A stretch of 64,000 nucleotides of DNA from Methylobacterium persicinum (GCF_022179525.1 NZ_BPQX01000033.1:124001-188000); one strand, 5' to 3'; positions 29,465 to 38,282 are shown, counted from the first letter of the stretch. Made by a program: numbers and translations. Notes: generated by a model not told the origin, from the letters alone.

Positions 29465-30376
29465 CTAGATCAGCGCATATCCCGTACTGGCGCGCTCGAT
29501 TTTACCAACCGTGGCGATGTGCATCCCGGTGACCCTAAAACCCTCCGTCGCCGCGCGGTCGAGGATGCCCCGCCGCGTCGCGATCGCCTCTATCGGGTCC
29601 GTGTCCCAGATCACCGTCCAGTCCGGGTGCGGCATCTGCAGGAGCCGCGAGTGGACGATATCGCCCCAGATCAGCAACCGGTCGGGACCGTCAGCGATGA
29701 GCACACCCATATGTCCTGGCGTATGACCAGGCAGGGGCAGGGCATGGATCCCTGGCGCGAGTTCCGCTTCGCCGGAGACCCGCCGGAGCCGACCCGGATA
29801 GGCCGCCATCACAGCCTGCGCCGTCTCGAACATCGGGCTTAACGCGGCCGGAGCGGAGGCCCGGGCGCCCGCATCCGACCAATAGGCCACCTCTCGCTCC
29901 TGCAGCACGAGTTCCGCGTTGGCGAACCGTGCGAGGCGGCCCGGCGTCAGCAGGCCGCCGGCATGGTCGGCGTGAAGGTGAGTCAGCCAAATGGTCTCGA
30001 TCTGATCCGGCCGCACGCCTTCCGCCGCCAGTGCAGCAGTCACCCGGTCGAACCCGGGCCCGAGGACCGTGCCGCAGCCCGCATCGAGCAGCCAGTGCCG
30101 GTCTCCGCGCCGGATCAGGAACGCGTTGACCGGTTCCGGCGAGGGTCCTTCCGCGGGAAGCCCGGCCCCCTTCAACAGGGCCTGCCCAGCTTGGCTCTCG
30201 GCCGCCGGGATCATGCTCGGCTCCAGGGGGAACAGCCCGTCGCGCAACGGCGTCACCGTGAACACGCCGATCCGGTAAGGACCGCTCGGGGCCGCAGCGA
30301 CGGCGGGGCTATGCAACCCCAGGGGTAGCAGGGCGGACGCGGCCAATAGGCTGCGGCGGGAGAGGTGAAAGGACAT
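29465..30376 (-). CDS. Tat-exported MBL-fold metallohydrolase
   Basis: 303 residues from ATG 30376. The N-terminus HLSRRSLLAASALLPLGL is a twin-arginine signal, implying export of a folded metalloprotein. The zinc motif THLHADHAGG, then PGHTPGHMG, WGDIVHS and GMHI supply the ligands of the metallo-beta-lactamase fold. Exported relatives include lactonases and parathion-hydrolase-like enzymes; the substrate cannot be set here. An extension to 30463 is rejected because it would bury the signal peptide. It is divergent from the sensor kinase. Confidence 0.87.
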   Translation of the reverse strand: MSFHLSRRSLLAASALLPLGLHSPAVAAAPSGPYRIGVFTVTPLRDGLFPLEPSMIPAAESQAGQALLKGAGLPAEGPSPEPVNAFLIRRGDRHWLLDAGCGTVLGPGFDRVTAALAAEGVRPDQIETIWLTHLHADHAGGLLTPGRLARFANAELVLQEREVAYWSDAGARASAPAALSPMFETAQAVMAAYPGRLRRVSGEAELAPGIHALPLPGHTPGHMGVLIADGPDRLLIWGDIVHSRLLQMPHPDWTVIWDTDPIEAIATRRGILDRAATEGFRVTGMHIATVGKIERASTGYALI

Positions 30377-30551
30377 AGCCGGCTCCGCGGAGATGACACG
30401 GCGCCATCCTTCGGCTTTTGGCGCGACCGGGCCAGGGCTATCGTCCCGCCGATGGCCGGGCATTCTTCCCGACCGGACTTGTCATGGCTTGCACGCCGCG
30501 CCGGTCCCGGTGCCAAATCAGGACCTTGCTTCCAGCCCGGCCGTTTCATCC

Positions 30552-31892
30552 ATGAGCCTGCCCGCGCATCTCGGCCGTCGCCTCCTCGTCATCGCCCTTC
30601 TGTGCCTCACTGGTGCGGTCGTATGGACCGCCTGGGAGGCCCATGCGCGTCTCCGCCAGGAGGCTGCGACCTCAGCTGACCGGATCGCCGGACAGTTCTC
30701 GCGACAGCCGGGGCTCGGCAGTGCCGGCCCGGCCGCGATGCCCGCGGCCGTTCCGCAGGCCGTGCCGGCCATCCTCACGCTCCTGCCGGGGATCTGCGCC
30801 GACATTCACCTTGGCACGGAATGGCCCCGGCGGGTCTGTGGCGACTGGGACGGAGTCGATGCAGCCCCCGGGTGGTTCCGCGAGATGCTCTTCTGGGAAT
30901 CCAAAACCGTACCGACGATCCGGACGATTGTGTACCGTGAGCGCACGATCGGCAGTGTCACGGCGTGGCCAGACCCGACGGCGTCGGCCGCCCGTCTCTG
31001 GCATCAGCTGCGCCTCGTGGGCGGGCTCGCCCTTGGATTAGCGGCAGCGACGGTGCTGCTCAACTGGCTTGCCCTCACGCGCCTCGTCGCGCCCGCCGGT
31101 CGGATCGTGCGAGGGCTGGAGAGCCTCGACACGCCCATGACCCAGGCGCCGCTGCCTCGCTTCGCCGCCGCCGAGTTCGACCGGATCGCCGGTGCTTGCA
31201 ACGAACTCGCTGACCGGCTTATCCGCACCGAGGCGGAGCGCGCGAGCCTCATGCAGCGGCTCGTCATGGTTCAGGAGGAGGAGCGGGAGGCGCTTGCGCG
31301 CGATTTGCATGATGCTTTCGGCCAGTACCTCGCCGCCGCCGGCGCACGGGCCGCCACGATCGAGCAGGCCGCGCCCCCGGAGCACGAGGACATCCGCGAG
31401 GACGCCCGTGGCATCGAGGACAACATTGCCGCGATGCGGAAAAGCTTGAGCGGGGCACTGGCCCGCCTCGAACTACCCGATTTCGCCGAAGCCGGCTTGG
31501 AGGGCGCTCTCCGCGGCCTCGTCGCGAACTGGCGGGGGCAGCTCAGGTCCGGCCCCGCCCTGCATCTCGACGTGACGGGCGATTTGACCGGGATGCCCGG
31601 CCCTGTGTCCGCGAGCCTCTATCGGATAGCGCAGGAGCTTCTGACGAACGCCCTCCGCCACGGAAGGCCGAGCCGGGTTTTCCTGCGGCTGCACCGGTCC
31701 GAGGCCGGGGCCCGCACAGTGACACTCACCCTCGACGACGACGGCGGGGGCGAGGTGTCCCGCACGGCGCCCGACACGGGCCGTGGGCTCGTCGGCATCC
31801 GAGCGCGGCTCGCCGCCCTCGGCGGAAGCCTCTCGCTCACCGACACCGGGAGCGGCATCCGGGCCTGCGCATCCGCCCCCACCCTGGCGTGA
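30552..31892 (+). CDS. sensor histidine kinase, MoxY-like
   Basis: 446 residues from ATG 30552. Two transmembrane helices (about residues 8-27 and 157-177) flank a periplasmic domain containing ICADIHLGTEWPRRVCGDWDG, which resembles the LapD/MoxY N-terminal domain. A HAMP-like linker follows, then a HisKA_3 dimerisation helix with phosphoacceptor His253 in ALARDLHDAFGQ and a C-terminal ATPase (ELLTNALRHG, GRGLVGIRARLAALGG). MoxYX pairs regulate methanol oxidation in Paracoccus. Here the gene is coupled to a NarL-type regulator; methanol genes are not in the window, so the stimulus is open. Confidence 0.85.
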   Translation: MSLPAHLGRRLLVIALLCLTGAVVWTAWEAHARLRQEAATSADRIAGQFSRQPGLGSAGPAAMPAAVPQAVPAILTLLPGICADIHLGTEWPRRVCGDWDGVDAAPGWFREMLFWESKTVPTIRTIVYRERTIGSVTAWPDPTASAARLWHQLRLVGGLALGLAAATVLLNWLALTRLVAPAGRIVRGLESLDTPMTQAPLPRFAAAEFDRIAGACNELADRLIRTEAERASLMQRLVMVQEEEREALARDLHDAFGQYLAAAGARAATIEQAAPPEHEDIREDARGIEDNIAAMRKSLSGALARLELPDFAEAGLEGALRGLVANWRGQLRSGPALHLDVTGDLTGMPGPVSASLYRIAQELLTNALRHGRPSRVFLRLHRSEAGARTVTLTLDDDGGGEVSRTAPDTGRGLVGIRARLAALGGSLSLTDTGSGIRACASAPTLA

Positions 31893-31900
31893 GGCCACCC

Positions 31901-32563
31901 ATGCCCACGTCCATCCTCCTCGTGGACGACCATCCTGTCGTGCGTGAGGGCTATCGCCGCCTGATCGAGCGGCAGCCGGGCTTGGTGGTCGTTGCGGAAG
32001 CCGAGGATGCCGCCTCGGCCTATCACCAGTACAAAGCCCATGCGCCGGATCTGGTGATCCTCGACCTGTCCCTGTCCGGCCCGAGCGGCATCGAAGCCAT
32101 CCGTCACATCCGCCAATGGGACGGGGCCGCCCGCATCCTCGTATTCAGCATGCTCACCGGAGCGGTGATCGTGCGCCAAGCCTTCGCGACCGGCGCGAGC
32201 GGATATGTCAGTAAGGCGAGTCCGCCGCGTGAGCTGTTGACCGCGGTCGCCGCCGTGCTGCGCGGCGAGCGGCCGATGAGTGACGACATCGCCCGCGCAA
32301 TCGCCCGGGACGAGGTGGCGGGCGGGCGCTCCGTACTCGACGACCTGAGCCCCCGGGAACTCGAAATCCTCAGCCTGACGGCCGGGGGGATGACCGCCCA
32401 GGCCGTCGCCGACGCGCTGTGCCTGAGCCTCAAGACGGTGCACAACAACCTATCGGTGATCCGCGCCACGCTCGGAGCGCGCACCGATGCGCACCTCGTT
32501 TGGATCGCGATCGGCGCCGGCCTCGTGTGTTCGGCCGAGGCACCACCCGTCTCAGACTCATGA
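31901..32563 (+). CDS. NarL/FixJ-type response regulator, MoxX-like
   Basis: 220 residues. Receiver domain with acidic pocket D9-D10, phosphoacceptor D55 in LVILDLSLSG and lysine in GYVSKASPP; C-terminal LuxR-type helix-turn-helix (LSPRELEILSLTAGGMTAQAVADALCLSLKTVHNNLSVI). ATG at 31901 has GAGG 6 bases upstream; an in-frame GTG at 31889 overlapping the kinase stop is the alternative. It forms the partner of the kinase immediately upstream and should act as a DNA-binding output. Confidence 0.93.
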   Translation: MPTSILLVDDHPVVREGYRRLIERQPGLVVVAEAEDAASAYHQYKAHAPDLVILDLSLSGPSGIEAIRHIRQWDGAARILVFSMLTGAVIVRQAFATGASGYVSKASPPRELLTAVAAVLRGERPMSDDIARAIARDEVAGGRSVLDDLSPRELEILSLTAGGMTAQAVADALCLSLKTVHNNLSVIRATLGARTDAHLVWIAIGAGLVCSAEAPPVSDS

Positions 32564-32875
32564 AATTTTGTCCGGTCTATCAAATCTCGACCGAAAGCTG
32601 ATTGTTGCGACGCCAAAGTCAAATCGTAAGTCATCTCCCCAAAATAATTCGGACAAGCTGATATATGGAATGATACCGAAATTAGACATCCATGGATGAA
32701 GCCGCTATCCCTTATTATTCATGACGTTCGCGTCGTATTCGTCTTTCGCGAGAGTTCCGACGGCCGCGACACGCTCGCAATCAGCCGGCAGCAGGTCCTC
32801 GTCCAGGAACGCCAGCCGCTTCCACGCAGCCACCGTTGCGTTCCCCCGCGCGTCGGCACGTCGTGCGAGCTGACC
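32564..32875. other. AT-rich intergenic stretch with a possible coding remnant
   Basis: 32575-32750 is clearly AT-richer than the rest of the region. On the minus strand about 32719-32857 reads VAAWKRLAFLDEDLLPADCERVAAVGTLAKDEYDANVMNNKG before a stop. This looks like the tail of a former gene, but I do not recognise the family. Confidence 0.4.
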
Positions 32876-33143
32876 TCACGCCGGTCGCGGTGAACGTCGC
32901 GTGGGCAGCGGCGAGTCATCTCCGCCGATCCGTACGAAACCCGGCGCGCCGCCCTTGTAGGACACGGTCGGTTGGCCGGTGGCATCAATGGTACAGGAAC
33001 AGCATGTCGCGTCCCTCGATGAAGGCTCGGTGGTCCTCGGACAGTCGGTCGCTGGCGATCACGCGCTCCTGCGTGTCTGCCAGACGGTGCGTGCCGAAGC
33101 GGTCCTGCAACGCCCGGTGCTAGGGCGTGTAGACGCTTCCCAT
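32876..33143 (-). pseudogene. pyridoxamine 5'-phosphate oxidase-family protein, disrupted
   Basis: From ATG 33143 the minus strand reads GSVYTP, a TAG stop, then HRALQDRFGTHRLADTQERV ... LSEDHRAFIEGRDMLFLYH and another stop. A shifted frame continues as IDATGQPTVSYKGGAPGFVRIGGDD. Together these reconstruct the N-terminal half of a PNPOx-like FMN flavoprotein (RDMLFLATVDATGQP type). The lesions are one nonsense codon (most simply CAG to TAG) and a frameshift of net -2 or +1 near 32990. The C-terminal half is lost. Confidence 0.8.
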
Positions 33144-33154
33144 GGCGGGTCTCC

Positions 33155-34669
33155 TCAGGCCATGGCCGGTCGAGACTGGCGGCTCACCCCCGACTGCCTT
33201 TCCCGCCTCCCCCGTACGACGGCGAACAGTTCCTCGATCCGCCGTCGCTCTTCGGCCGAATGCGGAAACCCATAGGCGCAGGCGATGTAGACGATCAGAT
33301 TGACGGCCAAGCCGAAGCAGCCGGAGGTCAGTCCGTAGCCGAAGGGCAGATGACCGCCATAGGCGAACTCCAGCCCGACCGCCGTCACGAAGCCCAGGAT
33401 CATGCCGGCGAACGCGCCCTGCCGGTTTCCTCGTTTCCAGAAGATCCCGAGGAACTGCGGCACCGCGAGTTGGATGATGCCCTGGTAGGCCAGCACCGCC
33501 AGCGAGAAGAGCGCCGGCAGTGTCAGCGTGGCGAGCCACGAGGCGAGGAGTGTCAGGAGCAGCATGCCGACCTTGGCGATGACGATCATCCGCTTCTGGT
33601 CGAGTTCGGCGTAGTTGCCGACGAGGTCGTTGGCGAGTTGCGCGCCATACGCCTGGATGTTGCCGTCCGTGTGTCCCATCGAGGCGGCGAGCAACACCAC
33701 GCCGGCGAGGCCCAGCAGCACGAGGCCGCCGGCCTGCTGCGAGACGATGAACCAGACGTCATCGGGCTTGGCCACCGCCTCAGGGACCTTGGAGGCGAGC
33801 ATGCCGAAGATCAGCAGCGCCACGCCGAACAGGAACGTCAGCGGCACGGCGAGGGCGGCAGACTTCTTCAGGCTGTGAACGCCATCGGCCGTAAACAGCC
33901 GCACGAAGATGTAGGGCCAGCACCAGCCCCCGAGCGCGCCGGTGAACATCAGTGCGAACAGATAAAGCGGCCCCTCCTTGGACCCGAAGCTCGGGATCGC
34001 GAACATCTTCGGATCGAGCGAGGCGAGGGTGATACCCCGGGCGACCATCAGCCAGACGATGAGGCCGACGAGCATCGCGCCTCCGCCGACATAGGCGACG
34101 ATCCCCTGCAGGTAATCGGAGATGACGACGCCGCGCATCCCCATCCGCACGGTCCAGACCTGACGGAGCGCGATGACGAGCACGCCGACCACGACCGACG
34201 TCGAGAACGAGAGTGCGCCGAGCGACATCGCCTGGAACAGGTTGCCGAGCGCTTGCATGCCGAGCACCAGCCAGGGCAGGCCCGAGACGATGCCGATCAG
34301 CGCCGCGACCGTGCGGATGTGGCGCGAGCCGTAGCGCAGGGCGAACAGGTCGCCCTGGGTCCGCAGGTCGTATGCCTTGCCCCAGATCCAGACCGGCCGG
34401 GCGAGCACGAACAGCAGCACCACGGTCAGGAGCGAGTAGGACAGGACGTAGAACGACATCACCCCGGCCGTGACCGAGAGGGCGCCGAACGCCGTGAACA
34501 TCGAGCCAGGATACCAAGTGTTGAGGAAGGACATCGCTTGGTAGCGCGCGCCGAAGGAGCGGCCGCCCACGGCATAATCTGTGAAGGACCGGTCGATGGT
34601 GCTGTTGCGCTGGAGCACCCAGACCACGGCGGCAAAGAACAGGGCGAGCAGACCGAAGGTGATGATCAT
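33155..34669 (-). CDS. sodium:solute symporter (SSS family)
   Basis: 504 residues starting at ATG 34669; the frame is open far upstream to 35302 only through other genes. About 13 hydrophobic segments. Typical SSS features are FTDYAVGGRSFGARYQAMSFLNTWYPGSMF near the N-terminus, GLPWLVLGMQALGNLFQAM, VVISDYLQGIVAYVGGG and LLAASMGHTDGNIQAYGAQLANDL. Substrate is unknown; relatives with a DUF3311 partner carry organic acids or amino acids. The start overlaps the DUF3311 stop by four bases (ATGA), so the two are translated together. Confidence 0.9.
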   Translation of the reverse strand: MIITFGLLALFFAAVVWVLQRNSTIDRSFTDYAVGGRSFGARYQAMSFLNTWYPGSMFTAFGALSVTAGVMSFYVLSYSLLTVVLLFVLARPVWIWGKAYDLRTQGDLFALRYGSRHIRTVAALIGIVSGLPWLVLGMQALGNLFQAMSLGALSFSTSVVVGVLVIALRQVWTVRMGMRGVVISDYLQGIVAYVGGGAMLVGLIVWLMVARGITLASLDPKMFAIPSFGSKEGPLYLFALMFTGALGGWCWPYIFVRLFTADGVHSLKKSAALAVPLTFLFGVALLIFGMLASKVPEAVAKPDDVWFIVSQQAGGLVLLGLAGVVLLAASMGHTDGNIQAYGAQLANDLVGNYAELDQKRMIVIAKVGMLLLTLLASWLATLTLPALFSLAVLAYQGIIQLAVPQFLGIFWKRGNRQGAFAGMILGFVTAVGLEFAYGGHLPFGYGLTSGCFGLAVNLIVYIACAYGFPHSAEERRRIEELFAVVRGRRERQSGVSRQSRPAMA

Positions 34670-34902
34670 GCCGCGCTCCCCTCGTCGGCCGCGTCGAGCC
34701 AATAGGCGGCGATCAGGCTCGCGGTGATGCAGAGGCTGACAGCCAGGAAGTAAAACAGTCCGGCCGGGATCCCGGCGATCGGGGTCGTGCGGCCGTCGGC
34801 GGCCCAGTAGAGCGGCGGGGCCAGCGCTACGATCGCGTCGAGCGCAAACCACAGTTTGACGATCCCGCGCCTGAGGGGCGCAGGTGAGGTTCGTATCGGC
34901 AT
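34666..34902 (-). CDS. DUF3311 small membrane partner of the SSS symporter
   Basis: 78 residues from ATG 34902. Two transmembrane helices (IVKLWFALDAIVALAPPLYWA and GLFYFLAVSLCITASLIAAYWLD) around a loop IAGIPAG, the DUF3311 pattern. Such proteins nearly always precede an SSS symporter, here with an ATGA overlap, and are thought to be an accessory subunit. Confidence 0.87.
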   Translation of the reverse strand: MPIRTSPAPLRRGIVKLWFALDAIVALAPPLYWAADGRTTPIAGIPAGLFYFLAVSLCITASLIAAYWLDAADEGSAA

Positions 34903-34926
34903 GGCGTTTCCTCGCTCTTTTGTCGT

Positions 34927-35388
34927 TCAGTGCAGGACGCGATCGAGCTTGTCGAAGCAGCTCGGCCAATCCCCCTGGTAAGCGTCGCGGACGTCGTCGC
35001 GGGCGATCCGCCGATGGGTCAGGCGCATCTCGCTGGTGCCGTCGTCCCGCGGGGTGAAATCGATTTGCAGCACCGTCTCCTCGCCCGGCAACAGGTCGAG
35101 GGGGCCGTCGTAGATCCAGGTCTGGACGATGCGTCGCCCCGGTTCGAGTTCGCGATAGCACCCGCTGATCCGATGCTGAGTGCCATCGGGGGCCCGCGTC
35201 TGGAGGCGGAAGTGACCACCGACCCGCAGATCGGTCTCGGCCCGCTCGACCACGTTCGACCCCGGCGCGAGCCAGCGCTGGACCATGACCGGATCGGTCC
35301 AAGCTCGATAAAGCTTCTCGCAGGTCGTCCGGAACGTGCGGACAAGGATGACGGCGGGCTCAGTCTCGGTCATCGTCGTCCCCGGCAT
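34927..35388 (-). CDS. SRPBCC/AHSA1-domain protein
   Basis: 153 residues of the Aha1-C/START-like fold: an N-terminal VRTFRTTCEKLYRAWTDPVMVQRWLAPG, central VGGHFRLQTRAPDGTQHRISGCYRELEPGRRIVQTWIY and C-terminal helix YQGDWPSCFDKLDRVL. These proteins bind small hydrophobic ligands; function is unknown. It overlaps the arsR gene by 29 bp, a very common arsR-AHSA1 pairing. ATG at 35388 or 35373 could be the start. Confidence 0.87.
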   Translation of the reverse strand: MPGTTMTETEPAVILVRTFRTTCEKLYRAWTDPVMVQRWLAPGSNVVERAETDLRVGGHFRLQTRAPDGTQHRISGCYRELEPGRRIVQTWIYDGPLDLLPGEETVLQIDFTPRDDGTSEMRLTHRRIARDDVRDAYQGDWPSCFDKLDRVLH

Positions 35389-35716
35389 TCAGGAGATCCT
35401 CCAAGGCATCGAAGCGCGCGTCCCAGAACTCGATGTAGGCTCGCAACCATGAGAACGCCTGCACGAGGGGCTGACGTTCGAGCGAGCAGCGATGGACCCG
35501 CCCTGCGATCGCCCTGCGGAGAAGTCCCGCCTGCTCGAGCACGCGGACGTGCTTGGAGGCGGCGGCCAGCGACATCGCGTGCGGCGCGGCCAGTTCGGAG
35601 ACCGTGTGCTCACCGGAAGCGAGCTGACGCACCATCGCCCGGCGGGTCGGATCCGCGAGGGCATGGAAGACACCATCCAGGCCTGCAGGCGAATGATCAA
35701 CCATTTGGTTGATCAT
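35360..35716 (-). CDS. ArsR-family transcriptional repressor
   Basis: 118 residues. Winged helix with LDGVFHALADPTRRAMVRQLASGEHTVSELAAPHAMSLAAASKHVRVLEQAGLLRRAIAGRVHRCSL; no metal-binding ELCVCDL motif, so it belongs to the non-metal ArsR group that accompanies AHSA1 proteins. Start at ATG 35716 or 35704, both within a perfect palindrome that is probably its own operator; a TTG at 35740 is less likely. Expected to repress its own two-gene operon. Confidence 0.88.
   Translation of the reverse strand: MINQMVDHSPAGLDGVFHALADPTRRAMVRQLASGEHTVSELAAPHAMSLAAASKHVRVLEQAGLLRRAIAGRVHRCSLERQPLVQAFSWLRAYIEFWDARFDALEDLLNAGDDDDRD
35693..35716. promoter_or_regulatory. perfect palindromic operator for the ArsR-AHSA1 operon
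   Basis: ATGATCAACC, ATTT, GGTTGATCAT: two perfect 10-base arms around 4 bases. It covers the start codon(s) of arsR, so repressor binding would block transcription or the leader directly. ATCAACC-type palindromes are typical of this regulator group. Confidence 0.75.
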
Positions 35717-35969
35717 TGCAGGCTGCTTCGTGGATCGCAAGGGGGCCTAGGATGAAATCCTAAGGCGCATGAATGGTGGCGCACGCCTTCCTCCGTCCGT
35801 TGCTTGAAAGCGGACGGGCAGAATCCGCCCTGAGCCGCCATCCTGCATCCGACCCTACCCAGCCATTCTGATGGCCGCCCGAGCCCTCCATAAGCAGTCG
35901 TTTATAGGTCGTCGGTTAGGGTTTGCGGGACTTGAAAGCGACCGAGCATTTAGCGACGTGGATGCAGGC

Positions 35970-36428
35970 ATGGCGGAAAACATCCACTATCCCACCACGT
36001 ATCGAGCATCGATTTTTCGCAGATCAACTTCCGTAGCTCGTGCAATCGTCATTGTCCTATTAGGATTCTTTGGTCGTGCCCATTTGGATAAATCGTCATC
36101 CAAGATAACTTGGATCCTTGCGATCGCAGGATTGACTGCTATCATAATTTATTTCCTAAATGAGAGTTCGAGTTACATCACATTGTTTGACGACCGAATT
36201 GAGAAAAAATCTTGGTTCGGCACAAAGATTTGGCGCCGCGACGAAGCAGCAGGTCTATGGTATGGCTTGTTTGGGGGATTCAAATTAGTCCGGAAATACA
36301 ATAAGGGCGATTATTTCATCATTCCACCTGGTATTAAGCGCGATGCGACTTGGCATGATTGGCTGAAGGATGTGCCCGAGGGGGAAATCAAGCCATCATA
36401 TCCCCGCATATTCTCTAGGAGAAGTTAG
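35970..36428 (+). CDS. small membrane protein with PH-like domain, probable acquired gene
   Basis: 152 residues from ATG 35970. Two hydrophobic helices (ARAIVIVLLGFFG and ITWILAIAGLTAIIIYFL) precede a polar domain starting SYITLFDDRIEKKSWFGTKIWRRDEAAGLWYG, which has the strand pattern of bacterial PH-like domains (output of a membrane hairpin). Base composition is far more AT-rich than the neighbours and codon use is atypical, suggesting horizontal acquisition. The frame is open to 35871 but the extension is GC-rich and not similar in character. Confidence 0.65.
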   Translation: MAENIHYPTTYRASIFRRSTSVARAIVIVLLGFFGRAHLDKSSSKITWILAIAGLTAIIIYFLNESSSYITLFDDRIEKKSWFGTKIWRRDEAAGLWYGLFGGFKLVRKYNKGDYFIIPPGIKRDATWHDWLKDVPEGEIKPSYPRIFSRRS

Positions 36429-36902
36429 TCACATCAAGGCGGGAGGTAGATACGAAGCGGAGAACGGCGGCATAAACTGAAAGCAGCTGGAAAGACGATG
36501 TCCGCATTTAAGCGGCTGTCACTCAAATCCGGACCGTCTCAAATCCACCCAAGCCAGCCCATTTTGACGCGGCCGCCGACGCCCCTGACACCAGTCGATA
36601 GCGGCTGATCCACTTCGGAAGAAATTCGATGGTGAAGCAGACGAGACCTAGTGGGACCAGCGCAGCCCGAGGCCCACGGCCGTCTGGCTCGTCCGGGGTT
36701 GCTGGGGCAGGTATGGAACCGGTATCCCAAACGAGAAGTCTGCCTACGGGCCGTGGCCGTTCGGGTTGGTGCCGTGATAACCAATCCTCGTCGGTCGAAG
36801 CACGAGGAAGCCTCGCGACTTCGTTCGGTGCAGACGAGCCAGCGGCGTCCATCGCAGTCGCTGTTGCGATCCACACCGGGGCACTCGTGCGGGAGTACGA
36901 CG
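36429..36902. other. intergenic region, no gene recognised
   Basis: About 470 bp. The flavoprotein frame is open from 36651 but the extra residues are not family-like, and minus-strand frames are arginine/proline-rich shadows. I see no RNA gene or clear promoter. Confidence 0.5.
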
Positions 36903-38282
36903 ATGGTCCAACGGTTCGATGCCGTCGTGATCGGCGCCGGTCAGGCCGGCCCGGCTTTGGCTGGGCGCCTTACCGAGGCCGGCCATCGTGTCGCGGTGGT
37001 GGAGCGCAAGCTCTTCGGTGGCACCTGTGTGAATACAGGCTGCATGCCGACAAAGACCCTCGTCGCCAGCGCCTATGCCGCCCATCTTGTCCGTCGGGCC
37101 GCTGATTACGGTGTCGTTCTTCAGGGTCGTGTCGCCGTTGACGCCAAGGCGGTTGCCGCGCGACAGCAGGGCGTGTCCGCCTCGGCGAGGGCCAATGTCG
37201 AGGCGTGGTTGCGCGGAATGCCCGGCTGCACCGTCCTCACGGGCCATGCCCGCTTTGTGGCGGCGCACGCAGTTGCGGTGGGGGATGAGATCCTCGAGGC
37301 CGATCGGATCTTCATCAATGTTGGCGGTCGCGCCCATGTGCCCGCCATGCCCGGCATCGACGCGGTGCCGTTCCTCACCAACACCTCGTTGCTGCAGCTC
37401 GATACAATCCCTGAGCACCTCGTCGTGGTGGGTGGCAGCTACATCGGCCTTGAGTTCGCGCAGGCCTACCGTCGCTTCGGCAGTGAGGTGACGATCATCG
37501 AGAAAGGGCCGCGGTTGATCGGCCGCGAGGATTCCGACGTATCGGAAGCAGTCGCCGGCATCCTGCGCGACGAGGGCATTATCCTGAGGCTGAACGCCGA
37601 ATGCATCAGGTTTGCCCCTCACGGCGGTGAAATCGGGGTCGGAGTGAATTGCACCGAGGGCCACCCGGAGGTCGTCGGTTCCCACGTTTTGCTCGCTGTG
37701 GGCCGGCGCCCCAACACCGACGATCTCGGCTTGGAGGCCGCCGGCATCGATACCGATGCACGGGGCTTCATCACCGTTGACGACGGCCTGCAGACCAGCG
37801 TGCCGGGCATCTATGCGCTCGGCGACTGCAACGGGCGGGGCGCCTTCACCCATACTGCCTACAACGACTTTGAGATCGTGGCCGCCAACCTGCTCGACGC
37901 GGCGAGCCGCCGGGTCAGCGACCGGATCCCCGGCTACGCGCTCTATATCGATCCGCCTCTGGGACGCGTCGGTAAGAGCGAGGCAGAGGTGCGGGAGAGT
38001 GGCCGGCCGGCACTCGTGGGGATCCGGGCGATGACCCGGGTGGGCCGGGCCGTCGAGAAGGGGGAGACCAAAGGGCTCATGAAGATGCTGGTGGATGCCG
38101 AGACCCGAGCGATCCTCGGTGCGGCGATCCTCGGCACCGGCGGTGACGAGGCCATCCACGGCATCCTCAACGCGATGAACCTAGGCGCCACCGCGCCGAC
38201 CCTGCAATGGGCTGTTCCAATTCATCCTACCGTATCCGAGCTGATCCCAACCCTGCTCGGGGACCTCAAGCCGCTGCCGTAA
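36903..38282 (+). CDS. mercuric-reductase-like FAD/NAD(P) disulfide oxidoreductase
   Basis: 459 residues from ATG 36903. Group I pyridine nucleotide-disulfide oxidoreductase: FAD site VIGAGQAGPALAGRL (residues 9-23), redox pair Cys42/Cys47 in GGTCVNTGCMPT, NAD(P) site VVGGSYIGLEFAQAYRRFG, second FAD motif GIYALGDC and the C-terminal dimer interface with catalytic-type His441 in IHPTVSE. It has no N-terminal metal-binding domain and no C-terminal Cys pair, so it is not a true MerA. Substrate unknown; stand-alone gene. Confidence 0.88.
   Translation: MVQRFDAVVIGAGQAGPALAGRLTEAGHRVAVVERKLFGGTCVNTGCMPTKTLVASAYAAHLVRRAADYGVVLQGRVAVDAKAVAARQQGVSASARANVEAWLRGMPGCTVLTGHARFVAAHAVAVGDEILEADRIFINVGGRAHVPAMPGIDAVPFLTNTSLLQLDTIPEHLVVVGGSYIGLEFAQAYRRFGSEVTIIEKGPRLIGREDSDVSEAVAGILRDEGIILRLNAECIRFAPHGGEIGVGVNCTEGHPEVVGSHVLLAVGRRPNTDDLGLEAAGIDTDARGFITVDDGLQTSVPGIYALGDCNGRGAFTHTAYNDFEIVAANLLDAASRRVSDRIPGYALYIDPPLGRVGKSEAEVRESGRPALVGIRAMTRVGRAVEKGETKGLMKMLVDAETRAILGAAILGTGGDEAIHGILNAMNLGATAPTLQWAVPIHPTVSELIPTLLGDLKPLP

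Noticed and set aside
34670-35302. Upstream extension of the SSS symporter frame
   Set aside because: It runs through the DUF3311 and AHSA1 genes; the symporter starts at ATG 34669 with an ATGA overlap.
36903-38282. True mercuric reductase
   Set aside because: No N-terminal heavy-metal domain, no C-terminal Cys-Cys pair and no mer genes nearby; only the general fold and CVNTGC pair agree.
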